A stretch of DNA of 64,000 bases from Rhodobacterales bacterium (lineage in GTDB: Bacteria; Pseudomonadota; Alphaproteobacteria; Rhodobacterales; Rhodobacteraceae), in NCBI GenBank assembly GCA_002748285.1, contig PDSA01000025.1, positions 1 to 64,000 of the forward strand, read 5' to 3'. Made by a program: the position numbers and the translations under genes. How positions within the stretch are numbered: position 1 is the first letter of the stretch; each line of letters starts with the position of its first letter. Below are positions 36,480 through 45,506 of the stretch, in pieces. The notes below the pieces were generated by a model. The model was given only the letters and a program-made list of their open reading frames with translations. It had not been told where the DNA came from and did not search any database.

Positions 36480-38480
36480 TCATTCGAACTCCATGATCAC
36501 ATCGTCGACCGCCAGACTGTCACCGGCGGCGGCGTTGATTTTGGTCACCACGGTTTTCTTTTCGGCCCGCAGGATGTTCTCCATTTTCATGGCCTCAACC
36601 GTGCAGAGCGCCTGACCTTCCTGCACCTCGTCGCCTTCAGACACCGCCACCGAAACGATCAGCCCGGGCATGGGGCACAGCAGCAGTTTCGAGGTATCAG
36701 GGGGCAGTTTTTCCGGCATCAGCCGGGCCAGCTCGGCCTGACGTGGGCTGCGCACATGCACTTTCAGGTCCGCGCCGCGCACCCGCATACGGAAGCCACC
36801 GGGGATCTTGCCGACCTTCAGCACCAGCGGCGAGCCATCAACATCCAGCACGGCAAGGCTTTGCCCCGGCACCCAATCCGAAGCCACCCGCACGCTGCTG
36901 CCATCCTCAAAGCGCACATCGGCCCCCATCGGATCGGCATCAATCGCCACGTCATAGGATTGCCCCTGCAAGGTCACAACCCAATCGCTGCCCACCTTGC
37001 GTTCATGGTTGTCCATCCTCCCGGAAACCCGGGTGCGGCGGATTTCGGCCACGCGGTGCATCGCCGCCGCCGAAGCCGCGATCCGTTTGAGCATCGCTTC
37101 TGGCAGTTCAACCCCCTCAAACCCTTCGGGGAATTCCTCTTCGATAAAGGCGGTGGTCATGCTGCCCGAAGTGAATTTTTCATGATCCATCACCGCCGAC
37201 AGGAAGGGCAGGTTGTGACCAATGCCTTCGACTTGGAAGCTGTCCAGCGCCACGCGCATCCCCTCAATCGCCGCATCACGGCTGGGGGCCCAAGTGCAAA
37301 GCTTGGCAATCATCGGGTCATAGAACATCGAAATCTCGCCGCCCTCATAAACCCCGGTATCGTTGCGCACCACATGGTTGGCATCGGCCACCTCAGCGGG
37401 CGGGCGATAGGTGGTCAGACGGCCGGTGGAAGGCAGGAAACCGCGGTAAGGGTCTTCGGCGTAAAGGCGGCTTTCGATCGCCCAGCCATTCAGGGTGACG
37501 TCCTCTTGCGCAATCGACAGCTTTTCGCCGCTGGCAACCCGGATCATCTGTTCCACCAGATCAACGCCGGTGATCAGCTCGGTCACCGGATGTTCCACCT
37601 GCAAGCGGGTGTTCATTTCCAGAAAATAGAAGTTGCGATCGCCATCAACGATGAACTCAACCGTGCCGGCGCTGGCGTAATCCACAGCCTGCGCCATGGC
37701 CACGGCCTGCTCGCCCATCTTGCGGCGTGTGGCTTCGTCGAGGAACGGGCTCGGGGCCTCTTCGATCACTTTTTGATTGCGCCGCTGGATCGAACATTCG
37801 CGCTCGCCCAGATAGATGCAGTTGCCATGGCTATCGGCCAGCACCTGAATTTCGATATGGCGCGGCTGGGTGACGAATTTTTCAATGAAAATCCGGTCAT
37901 CGCCAAAGCTGCTGGCCGCCTCGCGTTTCGAGCTTTCAAAGCCTTCGCGGGCCTCTTCATCGCTCCAGGCGATGCGCATCCCTTTACCGCCACCGCCGGC
38001 AGAGGCCTTGATCATCACCGGATAGCCGATCTGGTTTGAGATCTTGACCGCCTCATCCGTGTCCTCGATCAACCCCATATAGCCGGGCACGGTGCTAACA
38101 TTGGCGTCCTGAGCGATCTTTTTCGAGGTGATCTTATCGCCCATGGCCTCGATGGCGCCTTTTGGGGGGCCGATGAATGCCACGCCTTCTGCTTCAAGAG
38201 CTTCGGCGAACTTACTGTTTTCACTCAAAAAACCGTAGCCGGGATGCACAGCTTCGGCCCCGGTCTGACGGACGGCATCCATCACCTTATCAATCACGAT
38301 ATAGGATTCAGAGGCCGGAGGCGGCCCGATATGCACCGCCTCATCCGCCATCTGCACATGCAGCGCCGCCCTGTCAGCATCCGAATAGATCGCCACCGTT
38401 TTGATGCCCATCTTGCGGGCCGATTTTATCACCCGACAGGCGATTTCACCCCTGTTGGCAATCAATATCTTCTTAAACAT
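36480..38480 (-). CDS. pccA: propionyl-CoA carboxylase alpha subunit (biotin carboxylase and carrier)
   Basis: Biotin-dependent carboxylase subunit of 666 residues. The biotin carboxylase domain has KILIANRGEIACRVI, ATP loop KASAGGGGKGMRI, RHIEIQVLADSHGN and FLEMNTRLQVEHPVTE. After a BT-type linker domain the carrier domain ends with VEAMKMENI, whose lysine carries biotin. It carboxylates biotin for transfer by PccB to propionyl-CoA. A GGAAAGG precedes the ATG. Its partner pccB in this window is broken, so PccA may lack its usual partner unless another pccB exists. Confidence 0.97.
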   Translation of the reverse strand: MFKKILIANRGEIACRVIKSARKMGIKTVAIYSDADRAALHVQMADEAVHIGPPPASESYIVIDKVMDAVRQTGAEAVHPGYGFLSENSKFAEALEAEGVAFIGPPKGAIEAMGDKITSKKIAQDANVSTVPGYMGLIEDTDEAVKISNQIGYPVMIKASAGGGGKGMRIAWSDEEAREGFESSKREAASSFGDDRIFIEKFVTQPRHIEIQVLADSHGNCIYLGERECSIQRRNQKVIEEAPSPFLDEATRRKMGEQAVAMAQAVDYASAGTVEFIVDGDRNFYFLEMNTRLQVEHPVTELITGVDLVEQMIRVASGEKLSIAQEDVTLNGWAIESRLYAEDPYRGFLPSTGRLTTYRPPAEVADANHVVRNDTGVYEGGEISMFYDPMIAKLCTWAPSRDAAIEGMRVALDSFQVEGIGHNLPFLSAVMDHEKFTSGSMTTAFIEEEFPEGFEGVELPEAMLKRIAASAAAMHRVAEIRRTRVSGRMDNHERKVGSDWVVTLQGQSYDVAIDADPMGADVRFEDGSSVRVASDWVPGQSLAVLDVDGSPLVLKVGKIPGGFRMRVRGADLKVHVRSPRQAELARLMPEKLPPDTSKLLLCPMPGLIVSVAVSEGDEVQEGQALCTVEAMKMENILRAEKKTVVTKINAAAGDSLAVDDVIMEFE

Positions 38481-38588
38481 CTAACAGACCTTTCCCAAAC
38501 TGTTTTCCAAGGTTGCGCTCCGGCTACCGACCGCGCTTTGGCGGGATATAACCGGGCTTGGCGGCTGTGAGCAAGCAGAGCCGCCGTC

Positions 38589-38622
38589 AAAAAAACCACC
38601 GCAGCGCAATGGCTGCGATGGT
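38589..38622 (-). terminator. rho-independent terminator after small lipoprotein gene
   Basis: On the minus strand ACCATCGCAGC pairs with GCTGCGGTGGT (one mismatch) and is followed by seven T. It lies about 45 nt beyond the lipoprotein stop. A further palindrome ACCCCCGCGGGGGT lies between. Confidence 0.8.
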
Positions 38623-38667
38623 GATAAATTGCGAAATAGCCGACCCCCGCGGGGGTGCCGGATTGTG

Positions 38668-38877
38668 TTATCTGGATGGGCTACACAGATTGACGTCGTC
38701 GCAAAGCGCCCCTCCGGCCGCGCCGACCGCCGCGCCGGTAACGACATCGCCATTGGTGACATCGGCCACGACCGCCCCGGCCACAGCACCGGCTGCGGCG
38801 CGTTTGACGTCATTGTCCAGACAGGCAGATAGCGGTGTGACCAGAAGCGCGATAAGGACGAATTTTTGTAACTGCAT
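38668..38877 (-). CDS. small glycine-zipper lipoprotein
   Basis: A 69-residue secreted protein. The signal peptide MQLQKFVLIALLVTPLSAC ends in a lipobox LSAC, so the cysteine is lipidated. The mature part AAAGAVAGAVVADVTNGD then TGAAVGAAGGAL is a glycine-zipper segment typical of small outer-membrane-associated proteins, and two further cysteines are present (CDDVNLC). Function unknown. It has its own terminator and lies between pccA and a structured intergenic region. Confidence 0.8.
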   Translation of the reverse strand: MQLQKFVLIALLVTPLSACLDNDVKRAAAGAVAGAVVADVTNGDVVTGAAVGAAGGALCDDVNLCSPSR

Positions 38878-39012
38878 TTTTGATTGCCTCGTTTATTTGT
38901 TTTGACTGAGCAGCAGTTTAACAAATCAAAACGGGGCTGAGAATCCCTGAAATCAGACCGCGCCTTTTGGGCAAATTGTGGCCGATTGGCACCGGACATC
39001 CCCGCCCGGCGC

Positions 39013-39122
39013 AAAAATGGCCTGGCCCTAAAAGGACCAGACCAGATAGTAGGGGAAGGGTAACGGTACTGACTAGTACAGACAGACGCTTTGGAATAGC
39101 CGCCTGCCATGTCCCTACTATC
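39013..39122 (-). ncRNA. candidate small RNA or structured 3' UTR
   Basis: A 337-nt gap (38878-39214) without a gene. It holds a long stem CTACTATC-type arm pair, GATAGTAGGG (39045-39054) with CCCTACTATC (39113-39122), enclosing a small hairpin GTACT-GACT-AGTAC (39066-39079). Just downstream on the minus strand is a terminator: CTGGTCC with GGGCCAG (one G-T pair), then GCCATTTTT (39013-39040). This layout fits a minus-strand RNA of about 110 nt. A TTGCGG-N17-GATAGT promoter would overlap the upstream arm, so the 5' end is uncertain, and the element may be the tail of the mRNA from 39574. Confidence 0.35.
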
Positions 39123-39214
39123 CAGACAAAGACGCACCGCCGCAAGGCTCACCGCATAAGCCGGGGTCTTTTGGGCAGAAACACGCCAAGATCGCGTATG
39201 ATGCATGGGCAAGT

Positions 39215-39574
39215 TCACGCCGATTCCCCTGTTTCAAAGATTTCGGGGAACGATGCGCGCAGTTGTTTTTCATCCAGACGCAACAGCGCCTCATAGCTTT
39301 GATCGTCAAACGGATCCTCGGCGGGCTGCACTTCGCGGCCCCAAAGCCAAGACAAGCGCCCCGCATCCAGATTGCCGCGCTCAAAGGGCTGATCGCCGAA
39401 GTAAGTCCACAACGCCGCAGCAAAAGCCGAATCGGCACGCCGATCCGCCGGGCGGCGATCTGCGAAACGCTCGCGCCGGATCAACGGGGTGGCACCCTTT
39501 TTATTGGGCCTGCGGATGGTAAACTGAAAATCGGTGCCGACCAGACGGCCCGGAAAACCGCGATGCTTTAACAT
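39215..39574 (-). CDS. hypothetical protein
   Basis: A 119-residue cytoplasmic protein, MLKHRGFPGRLVGTDFQFTI at the start and LLRLDEKQLRASFPEIFETG near the end. ATG 39574 is preceded by GAGGGGGG at 7 nt, which supports translation. The N-terminal half is Arg-rich and the second half has aromatic residues (ALWTYFGDQPFERG, SWLWGREV). No domain recognised, no signal peptide, no membrane segment. The neighbours are small lipoproteins, giving no functional clue. Confidence 0.6.
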   Translation of the reverse strand: MLKHRGFPGRLVGTDFQFTIRRPNKKGATPLIRRERFADRRPADRRADSAFAAALWTYFGDQPFERGNLDAGRLSWLWGREVQPAEDPFDDQSYEALLRLDEKQLRASFPEIFETGESA

Positions 39575-39665
39575 GCGAAAACCCCCCTCGAAGCAAAGCT
39601 CAAGAAAGGCCGAATCGGCATAACACACCGATCAATCACCCCCGACACGGTCGGGAGGGCAAAGA

Positions 39666-39693
39666 ACGGGGCAGGCACAAACGCCCACCCCGT
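39666..39693 (-). terminator. terminator after 42-residue lipoprotein gene
   Basis: On the minus strand ACGGGG-T-GGGC pairs with GCC-TG-CCCCGT, followed by TCTTTG. It lies 8 nt after the stop codon at 39701. Confidence 0.6.
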
Positions 39694-39700
39694 GGGTCTT

Positions 39701-39829
39701 TTAGTACTTGGTGGTTGGTTGCTCGATAACCACTGGCTCATCCACAACCACAACTTCTTCTTGCTGACCGCAAGCCGCAACGGTGAAAAACAGGCCCATG
39801 GCCACAACTGCTTTGATGCTATTCGACAT
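39701..39829 (-). CDS. 42-residue lipoprotein
   Basis: A tiny secreted protein: MSNSIKAVVAMGLFFTVAAC with lipobox VAAC, then GQQEEVVVVDEPVVIEQPTT and the end KY. GGAG lies 6 nt before the ATG and a terminator follows the stop, so this is a complete small gene. I recall very similar short lipoproteins in other Roseobacter genomes. Function unknown. The acidic valine-rich mature part is only 23 residues long. Confidence 0.75.
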   Translation of the reverse strand: MSNSIKAVVAMGLFFTVAACGQQEEVVVVDEPVVIEQPTTKY

Positions 39830-40046
39830 CTTAGTCTCCTACATATTACGAAAAAACCAACTCCCCCCACATTGCAGGTCAGCTGGTTCGTTAAGTGATA
39901 GGCTACTTTGGTGTAACCTGAGGCGACGATAACGCAATTATTTTCAAATGCATAGCAGACTCTGCCCGATATGGCGCTTTGTGGCGCGTTTGCATCAAAA
40001 AAATGCGCCAAAGACCGCCAGAACCCGGTATTTTGATGTGTCATCA

Positions 40047-40463
40047 TCAATATGCGTCCCAAATACAGCGAATCCCCTGCACATCAAAGCCGTCGATAAA
40101 CTGTGTGGCCTGTGGGCTAACCCTGCCAAATGTCACCGGAATGTCTGAAATCGAAATGATAATCTTCGTCACATCGCGATTGTGTTTGCGCAGGCTGGGC
40201 AGGGCTGAGTTCTCGCACAAATAGATCAGGTCCGCTTCGGCCTGATCAAAGCTGATCCCATCACCATCACGGGCGATTTGCGGCGCCAGATAGCGAAACC
40301 GATAGGTGTTTTCCGTGCCATGCTGTTCCCAGATCACGTCGTAAAATGTGACCTGCTGGCCCGAAGGCACTGCAATGGGATCAGACGCAAGCGCAGGCGC
40401 GCTCAGCCCAGTCAGGCCGAACACCCCCATTGCGAACCGACACAGAAAACCACGCAAAACCAT
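40047..40463 (-). CDS. DUF6497 family exported protein
   Basis: A 138-residue protein with a signal-like N-terminus MVLRGFLCRFAMGVFGLTGL followed by SAPALASDP. The mature part (VPSGQQVTFYDVIWEQHG, FRYLAPQIARDG) and the end ISIsdip-like segment ISISDIPVTFGRVSPQATQF match the Rhodobacterales DUF6497 family as I remember it. ATG 40463 is chosen for the signal peptide. It starts 5 nt after the pccB stop, suggesting co-transcription with pccB. Function unknown. Confidence 0.75.
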   Translation of the reverse strand: MVLRGFLCRFAMGVFGLTGLSAPALASDPIAVPSGQQVTFYDVIWEQHGTENTYRFRYLAPQIARDGDGISFDQAEADLIYLCENSALPSLRKHNRDVTKIIISISDIPVTFGRVSPQATQFIDGFDVQGIRCIWDAY

Positions 40464-40467
40464 CGGC

Positions 40468-41909
40468 TTACAGCGGGATGTTACCGTGTTTCTTCCACGG
40501 GTTGCTTTGCTTTTTATTCCGCAGCGATGCAAAAGCCCGGCAGATACGTCTGCGTGTGGCATGCGGATGGATCACCTCATCAACAAAGCCGCGCTCGGCC
40601 GCCACAAACGGGTTGGCGAAACGGTTTTCGTAATCCTCGGTGTGCTTGGCGATTTTTTCAGGGTCATCCAGATCGGCACGGTGGATGATTTCGGTCGCGC
40701 CCTTTGCCCCCATCACCGCGATTTCCGCCGAGGGCCAGGCATAGTTGAAATCGCCACGCAGATGCTTGGACGACATCACGTCATAAGCCCCGCCATAAGC
40801 TTTGCGGGTGATCAGGGTGACTTTGGGCACGGTGGCTTCGCCGTAAGCATAGAGCAGCTTTGCCCCATGCTTGATCACGCCGCCATATTCCTGACTGGTG
40901 CCGGGCAAAAAGCCGGGCACATCGACCAAGGTCAGCACCGGAATGCTGAATGCATCGCAGAAACGCACGAACCGCGCCGCCTTGCGCGAGCTGTCAATAT
41001 CCAGACAGCCGGCCAACACCATCGGTTGATTCGCCACCACGCCCACGGTCGAGCCCTCCAGCCGGATGAACCCGGTCAGAATGTTTTTGGCAAAATCTTC
41101 TTGAATCTGATAAAAATCACCCTCATCCGCCAGTTTGACGATCAGCTCCTGCATATCATAAGGCGCGTTGGCGTTGACGGGGATCAGCGTATCCAGACTG
41201 TTATCCACCCGGGCCGGATCATCAAAGAACGGGCGCGCAGGCACTTTGGACTGGTTGTTCAGGGGCAGGAAATCGACCAGACGACGCACTTCAGACAGCG
41301 CCTCAACATCGTTTTCAAACGCACCATCGGCCACGCTGGATTTCTTGGTGTGGGTCAGCGCACCGCCCAGCTCTTCGGCGGTAACCTGTTCATTGGTCAC
41401 GGTTTTCACCACATCCGGTCCGGTGACGAACATATAAGAGCTGTCCTTGACCATAAAGATAAAGTCGGTCATGGCTGGCGAGTAAACCGCCCCACCGGCG
41501 CATGGCCCCATGATCACGCTGATCTGCGGCACCACGCCCGAGGCCATGATATTGCGCTGGAACACTTCGGCATAACCGGCCTGCAAATTTTCTGCGCATG
41601 AGTTTCCGAAAGCGAACCACCAAATACGGTGAAATCCTGGCTATAAACATAAACCATCCGCCCATTGATGGTGCCCCAACCGGTCACCACCCCATCGCCG
41701 GCGGTTTTCTGTTTGTCCATGCCGAAATCAGTGCAGCGATGCGAGACAAACATGTCAAACTCTTCGAACGAGCCCTCATCCAGCAGCAGCTCGATCCGCT
41801 CCCGCGCGGTCAGCTTGCCCTTGGCGTGTTGCGAGTCGATGCGCCTTTGGCCTCCACCCAAACGGGCCTCACCACGACGGTTTTCTAGTTCTTGCAGGAT
41901 ATCTTTCAT
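40468..41909 (-). pseudogene. pccB: propionyl-CoA carboxylase beta subunit, disrupted by internal deletion and frameshift
   Basis: Carboxyltransferase subunit that moves CO2 from biotin to propionyl-CoA. The first 108 codons ([20 protein letters not shown] to [10 protein letters not shown]) and the last 370 ([15 protein letters not shown] to [11 protein letters not shown]) are in different frames and meet near 41580-41592. Against the usual length of about 510 residues some 32 codons are missing, including the SGGARIQEG oxyanion loop that activity needs. About 91 nt appear deleted, which is not a multiple of three. Start 41909 has AAGGGGCG upstream. Either a true pseudogene or a sequence error; without repair no active PccB is made here. 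Confidence 0.88.
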
Positions 41910-42309
41910 CAAACGCCCCTTTTTATCACTTGCAGGCAGAGTCTGGCTGCAATGGATCGGAATAAATTTGCAGTCGGGTATATTTGCAAACCGGACAAAC
42001 AGCAACGGCTGAGAGCTGCAAATTTGCAAAGTCAGACGGGCCTTACAGCAGTCAAATCCGGGTGTGGTGCGGCTTTGGCGAGCAACCGGCAGGGCGTGTC
42101 GTGCTGATCGAGGCACAAAAACGGGGGCCAACCTAGGGTTAACGCACTGATACTTATGGGTTTTCCACCCCACTCCTCAGCGGCTGCCGCCAAACCCGCT
42201 GCAGGAGGGAAGTTTGCAAACAGCGGCGGCAAAAAAATGGCCCCGCGCCCGGCCAATTGCGGCCAAACAGGCGATAGACAAGCCCCGGTGGCGCAGATAA
42301 GCTGCGCCA
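41910..42309. promoter_or_regulatory. pccB upstream region with TTTGCAAA-type sites
   Basis: 400 nt without a gene. Sites: TTTGCAG (41967-41973), TTTGCAAA (41983-41990), the palindrome TGCAAATTTGCA overlapping TTTGCAAA (42017-42030), and GTTTGCAAAC (42212-42221). I recall that PccR, the propionyl-CoA carboxylase regulator of Rhodobacter sphaeroides, binds paired TTTGCAAA motifs. The first three sites lie 58-120 nt before pccB; the last lies 89 nt before the MFS gene. A pccR gene is not in the window. Confidence 0.5.
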
Positions 42310-43533
42310 ATGAGCCCGATCCCCGCAAAGCGCTATCTGAACCAGAGCAGCCCGCCGCATATCTCGACCCTGATTTTGCTGGCCGCCCTGCCCGCTTTGG
42401 CAATGAACATGTTCCTGCCGTCGCTACCGGCGATGAGCCAATATTTTCAGACCGATTACAGCGTGATGCAGCTATCGGTGTCGCTCTATCTGGGGGTCAG
42501 CGCAATCTTGCAGCTGCTGATCAGCCCGCTGTCAGACCGCTACGGGCGCAGGCCGGTGATTTTATGGAGCATCTTCCTGTTCCTGATCGCCACTCTGGGC
42601 TGCCTTCTGGCCCCCAATGTCGAGCTTTTCCTGCTATGCCGCATGGCGCAAGCGGTGATTGCCACCTGCATGGCGCTGTCACGATCCGTGGTTCGCGATA
42701 TGGTGCCCGAGGCACAGGCGGCTTCGATGATCGGCTATGTCACCATGGGCATGTCGGTTTCACCAATGCTGGGCCCGCTGCTGGGCGGGGTGCTGGACAG
42801 TTATCTGGGCTGGCAGGCCAATTTCGCGCTGATGCTGCTGGCGGGGGCAGTGCTGTGGCTGGTTACATGGCGTGATCTGGGCGAGACCACCACCAACCGC
42901 AGTGCATCATTCTCGGCCCAAATGCGCCAATATCCCGGCTTGCTGCGCTCAAAACAATTCTGGGGCTATTGCCTGTCGGCCAGTTTTTCAGCCGGGGCGT
43001 TTTATGCCTATCTGGGTGCGGCGGCCTTTGTCGGGACCGAGGTTTTCAACATGAACCCGATCTGGATGGGGCTATCTTTTGGTTCGGTTTCAATGGGGTA
43101 TATGCTGGGCAATTATTTGTCGGGGAGGTTTGCCGTCCGAATGGGCATCAACAAGATGGTGATGGCCGGAGCCCTGCTGGCCAGCTTCGGGCTGGGCGGA
43201 GCGCTGGTTCTGTTTTGCCTGGGGCTGGGCTCGGCCTATGTGTTTTTCGGCTTTATCATGCTGTTGGGGGTGGGCAATGGGCTGACCTTGCCCAGCGCCA
43301 ATGCCGGGATGTTGTCGGTGCGGCCCGAGCTGGCGGGCTCGGCCTCGGGGCTGAGCGGCGCAATCCTGATCGGCATCGGCACGCTGCTGTCGCTTTTATC
43401 CGGCACGGGGCTGACGGTTGAAAACGGCGCAACCACGCTGCTATTGATCATGCTGCTCAGCTCTTTGGCATCGGTGCTGTGCGTCTGGCTGGTGATCCGC
43501 CGACAAAAGCGGCTGGGAATACCCCAAGGCTAA
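42310..43533 (+). CDS. MFS drug efflux transporter (Bcr/CflA type)
   Basis: Twelve-helix major facilitator of 407 residues, a proton-driven exporter. It shows the DHA1 features: MNMFLPSLPAMSQYF in helix 1, loop 2-3 motif SDRYGRRPVILWS, RMAQAVIATCMALSRSVVRDM in helix 4 and the motif C-like SPMLGPLLGGVLDS in helix 5. Substrate unknown; related pumps export bicyclomycin, chloramphenicol or sulfonamides. Ribosome site is weak. Its stop overlaps the stop of the convergent LysM gene by 4 nt. A GTTTGCAAAC site lies upstream. Confidence 0.9.
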   Translation: MSPIPAKRYLNQSSPPHISTLILLAALPALAMNMFLPSLPAMSQYFQTDYSVMQLSVSLYLGVSAILQLLISPLSDRYGRRPVILWSIFLFLIATLGCLLAPNVELFLLCRMAQAVIATCMALSRSVVRDMVPEAQAASMIGYVTMGMSVSPMLGPLLGGVLDSYLGWQANFALMLLAGAVLWLVTWRDLGETTTNRSASFSAQMRQYPGLLRSKQFWGYCLSASFSAGAFYAYLGAAAFVGTEVFNMNPIWMGLSFGSVSMGYMLGNYLSGRFAVRMGINKMVMAGALLASFGLGGALVLFCLGLGSAYVFFGFIMLLGVGNGLTLPSANAGMLSVRPELAGSASGLSGAILIGIGTLLSLLSGTGLTVENGATTLLLIMLLSSLASVLCVWLVIRRQKRLGIPQG

Positions 43534-44840
43534 TCCGGCACCGTAAACACCTGCCCCGGATAGATCAGATCCGGGTCGCGGATCTCGGCCCGGTTGGCAT
43601 CGAACACTTTGACATAGAGCAACCCCGCGCCGTAATGATCCCGGGCAATCGCCCACAGCGTCGCCCCGGGTTGCACCGTCACGCTGGAGATGCTCTGCGC
43701 CGGGTCCACCGCCACGCTGGCCTTTTGCAAAACCGAAGCCTCCTCGCGTTTGAACGGCGTTTCGGTGCGCGACATCACCGCACCTTGGGCATCCAGCTGA
43801 TCCACCCGCAACGTATAAATCCCGGCCCCGATATCGGGCAGATCCGTGTTCCAGACCCCTTGCGGGCTGATCGGAGCCGTCTGGATTGGGGTATTGTCCA
43901 GATAAATCCGCACATGGCTGCTCTGCTTGCCGCGCCCGGCCAGCTGCACCTGCCCGCGCGTATCATATGAAATCGCATCAATCACCACATGGCCGATTTG
44001 CGGAGCTCCCTCACCCTGCGCCGGCTGCAACACACGCACCCCTGTCTGCCCGGCCAGCAACACCGCCGGAGCAATGGCGTTATCCTGTTCGGCAGGCACT
44101 GCCGGGGTTTCCGGCGCGGCCTTTCTGGCCTGCTTTGGCGTGGTGATCTGCGGCAAAGTTGGGGCCGTGGCGGCGGCCAGATCGGGCTTTTGCAGTGGCG
44201 CGACTTTGGGCAGAGGATCAGAGGCCGGCGGCGGTGTCATCCCCCCCTGCCCCGGTGCCGGAGCCGGTGTCACATTGGCCACATCGGAGGGCACCACAGC
44301 GCCTTCGGGCTGTATATTGGCCGGTTTGGCTTCTGCCACTTCAGGCTGTTTTTCCTCTTTCTCGGGAACCGCCTTCTCAGGCTGCGCCTGCAACACCGGA
44401 GCGACGATCACCTGCTGCTCCGAAACCACCGCTTCCGAATCCACATCCGCCGACGACAGCGATAAGACCTGTGCCGTGCTGATCGCGGGCAACTCCAACA
44501 ACGCCACGAAATCGCCCTTCTGATCCGCCAGCGCCGCCGCAACCGGCATCCCGTCCAGCATGATGTTCACCTCCTGCCCGGGCGCGGCATGGCCGGCAAC
44601 CACGGACGACCCTTCAGGCGTCACCCGCACCAAATCAAAGACCGGCCCCTTTGCCTCCAAGGCCGCTTCCGCCGGAGGCACCGGGCTGGTCGCGGGCGTG
44701 GGTAATGCACTGACCTCAGCGCTGGCAGAGGTGACGTGCTGATAGATGGCATAGCCCACCATCAGCAGCAATAACAGCAACAGGCCCACCCCGGCCCCCG
44801 CTAGAATCCTCAGCCCACTATTTGTGGATATCTTTGCCAT
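43530..44840 (-). CDS. LysM peptidoglycan-binding domain protein
   Basis: A 436-residue protein anchored by one N-terminal helix (ILAGAGVGLLLLLLLMVGYA, about 11-30). A periplasmic region with two Ig-like beta modules (VRVTPEGSSVVAGHAAPGQE and YDTRGQVQLAGRGKQSSHVR) flanks a long Pro/Ala/Glu-rich linker. The C-terminal LysM domain (VQPGATLWAIARDHYGAGL to LIYPGQVFTVPD) binds peptidoglycan. ATG 44840 is chosen; the longer frame adds 20 residues. Likely a cell-envelope structural protein; I know of no defined role. Confidence 0.85.
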   Translation of the reverse strand: MAKISTNSGLRILAGAGVGLLLLLLLMVGYAIYQHVTSASAEVSALPTPATSPVPPAEAALEAKGPVFDLVRVTPEGSSVVAGHAAPGQEVNIMLDGMPVAAALADQKGDFVALLELPAISTAQVLSLSSADVDSEAVVSEQQVIVAPVLQAQPEKAVPEKEEKQPEVAEAKPANIQPEGAVVPSDVANVTPAPAPGQGGMTPPPASDPLPKVAPLQKPDLAAATAPTLPQITTPKQARKAAPETPAVPAEQDNAIAPAVLLAGQTGVRVLQPAQGEGAPQIGHVVIDAISYDTRGQVQLAGRGKQSSHVRIYLDNTPIQTAPISPQGVWNTDLPDIGAGIYTLRVDQLDAQGAVMSRTETPFKREEASVLQKASVAVDPAQSISSVTVQPGATLWAIARDHYGAGLLYVKVFDANRAEIRDPDLIYPGQVFTVPD

Positions 44841-44945
44841 TCCCCGATCCCCAGCTTGCATTTTACCGCGATTGGCCCCATTCTGAGGCCAGCATATCAC
44901 CGGGATATGCGGTGGTCAAAACACATGCGTGAAAGGCTTGAAGAT

Positions 44946-45506
44946 ATGCAAGACAAACCCGCTTTTTCGGTCTGCGTTTACTGCGGGTCTCGTCCGGGCA
45001 ATGATCCGGCCTATCAGGCGGCGGCGGTTGATCTGGGCCGCTCCATTGCCGAACAGCACTGGCGGCTGGTCTATGGTGCCGGTGATATCGGGCTGATGGG
45101 GGCGGTGGCCAATGCCGCGCAAATGGGCGGGGCGCAGACCTTTGGCGTGATCCCCGAGCACCTGCAACAGCGCGAAGTCGGCAAGCGTGATCTATCGCAT
45201 TTCATCGTCACCGAGAACATGCATGAGCGCAAAAAGGTAATGTTCATGAACTCGGACGCGATCGTGATGCTGCCCGGCGGCGCGGGGTCTCTGGATGAGT
45301 TTTTCGAGGTGCTGACCTGGCGCCAGCTGGGCCTGCATGAAAAGCCGATCTTTTTGCTGAACACCCATGGCTATTGGCAACCGCTGCTGCGGCTGGTGGA
45401 TCATGTGATCGAACAGGGCTTTGCCGATAACACGCTCAAACGCTATTTCACCGTAGTGCCCGGGGTGGCAGAGTTGACCAAAGCCTTGCGCGATTTTCGT
45501 TCCTGA
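44946..45506 (+). CDS. LOG family protein (cytokinin riboside monophosphate phosphoribohydrolase type)
   Basis: A 186-residue Rossmann-like enzyme of the TIGR00730/LOG family that cleaves N6-substituted AMP to base and ribose phosphate. It begins FSVCVYCGSRPGNDPAY and carries the signature PGGAGSLDEFFEVLTWRQLG, with AGDIGLMGAVANAA before it. I chose ATG 44946 (MQDKPAF); ATG 44925 and 44856 extend the protein without homology. Its 3' end overlaps the convergent rarD gene by 64 nt. In bacteria the physiological role is often unclear. Confidence 0.88.
   Translation: MQDKPAFSVCVYCGSRPGNDPAYQAAAVDLGRSIAEQHWRLVYGAGDIGLMGAVANAAQMGGAQTFGVIPEHLQQREVGKRDLSHFIVTENMHERKKVMFMNSDAIVMLPGGAGSLDEFFEVLTWRQLGLHEKPIFLLNTHGYWQPLLRLVDHVIEQGFADNTLKRYFTVVPGVAELTKALRDFRS

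Noticed and set aside
39045..39122. Signal recognition particle (4.5S) RNA
   Set aside because: A faint likeness to the GGAA-CAGCC loop, but no long central helix with the conserved tetraloop and asymmetric loop.
39568..40062. 164-codon frame across 39.6-40.1 kb on the minus strand
   Set aside because: It covers the better-supported 42-residue lipoprotein gene in another frame and shows no domain, signal or ribosome site.
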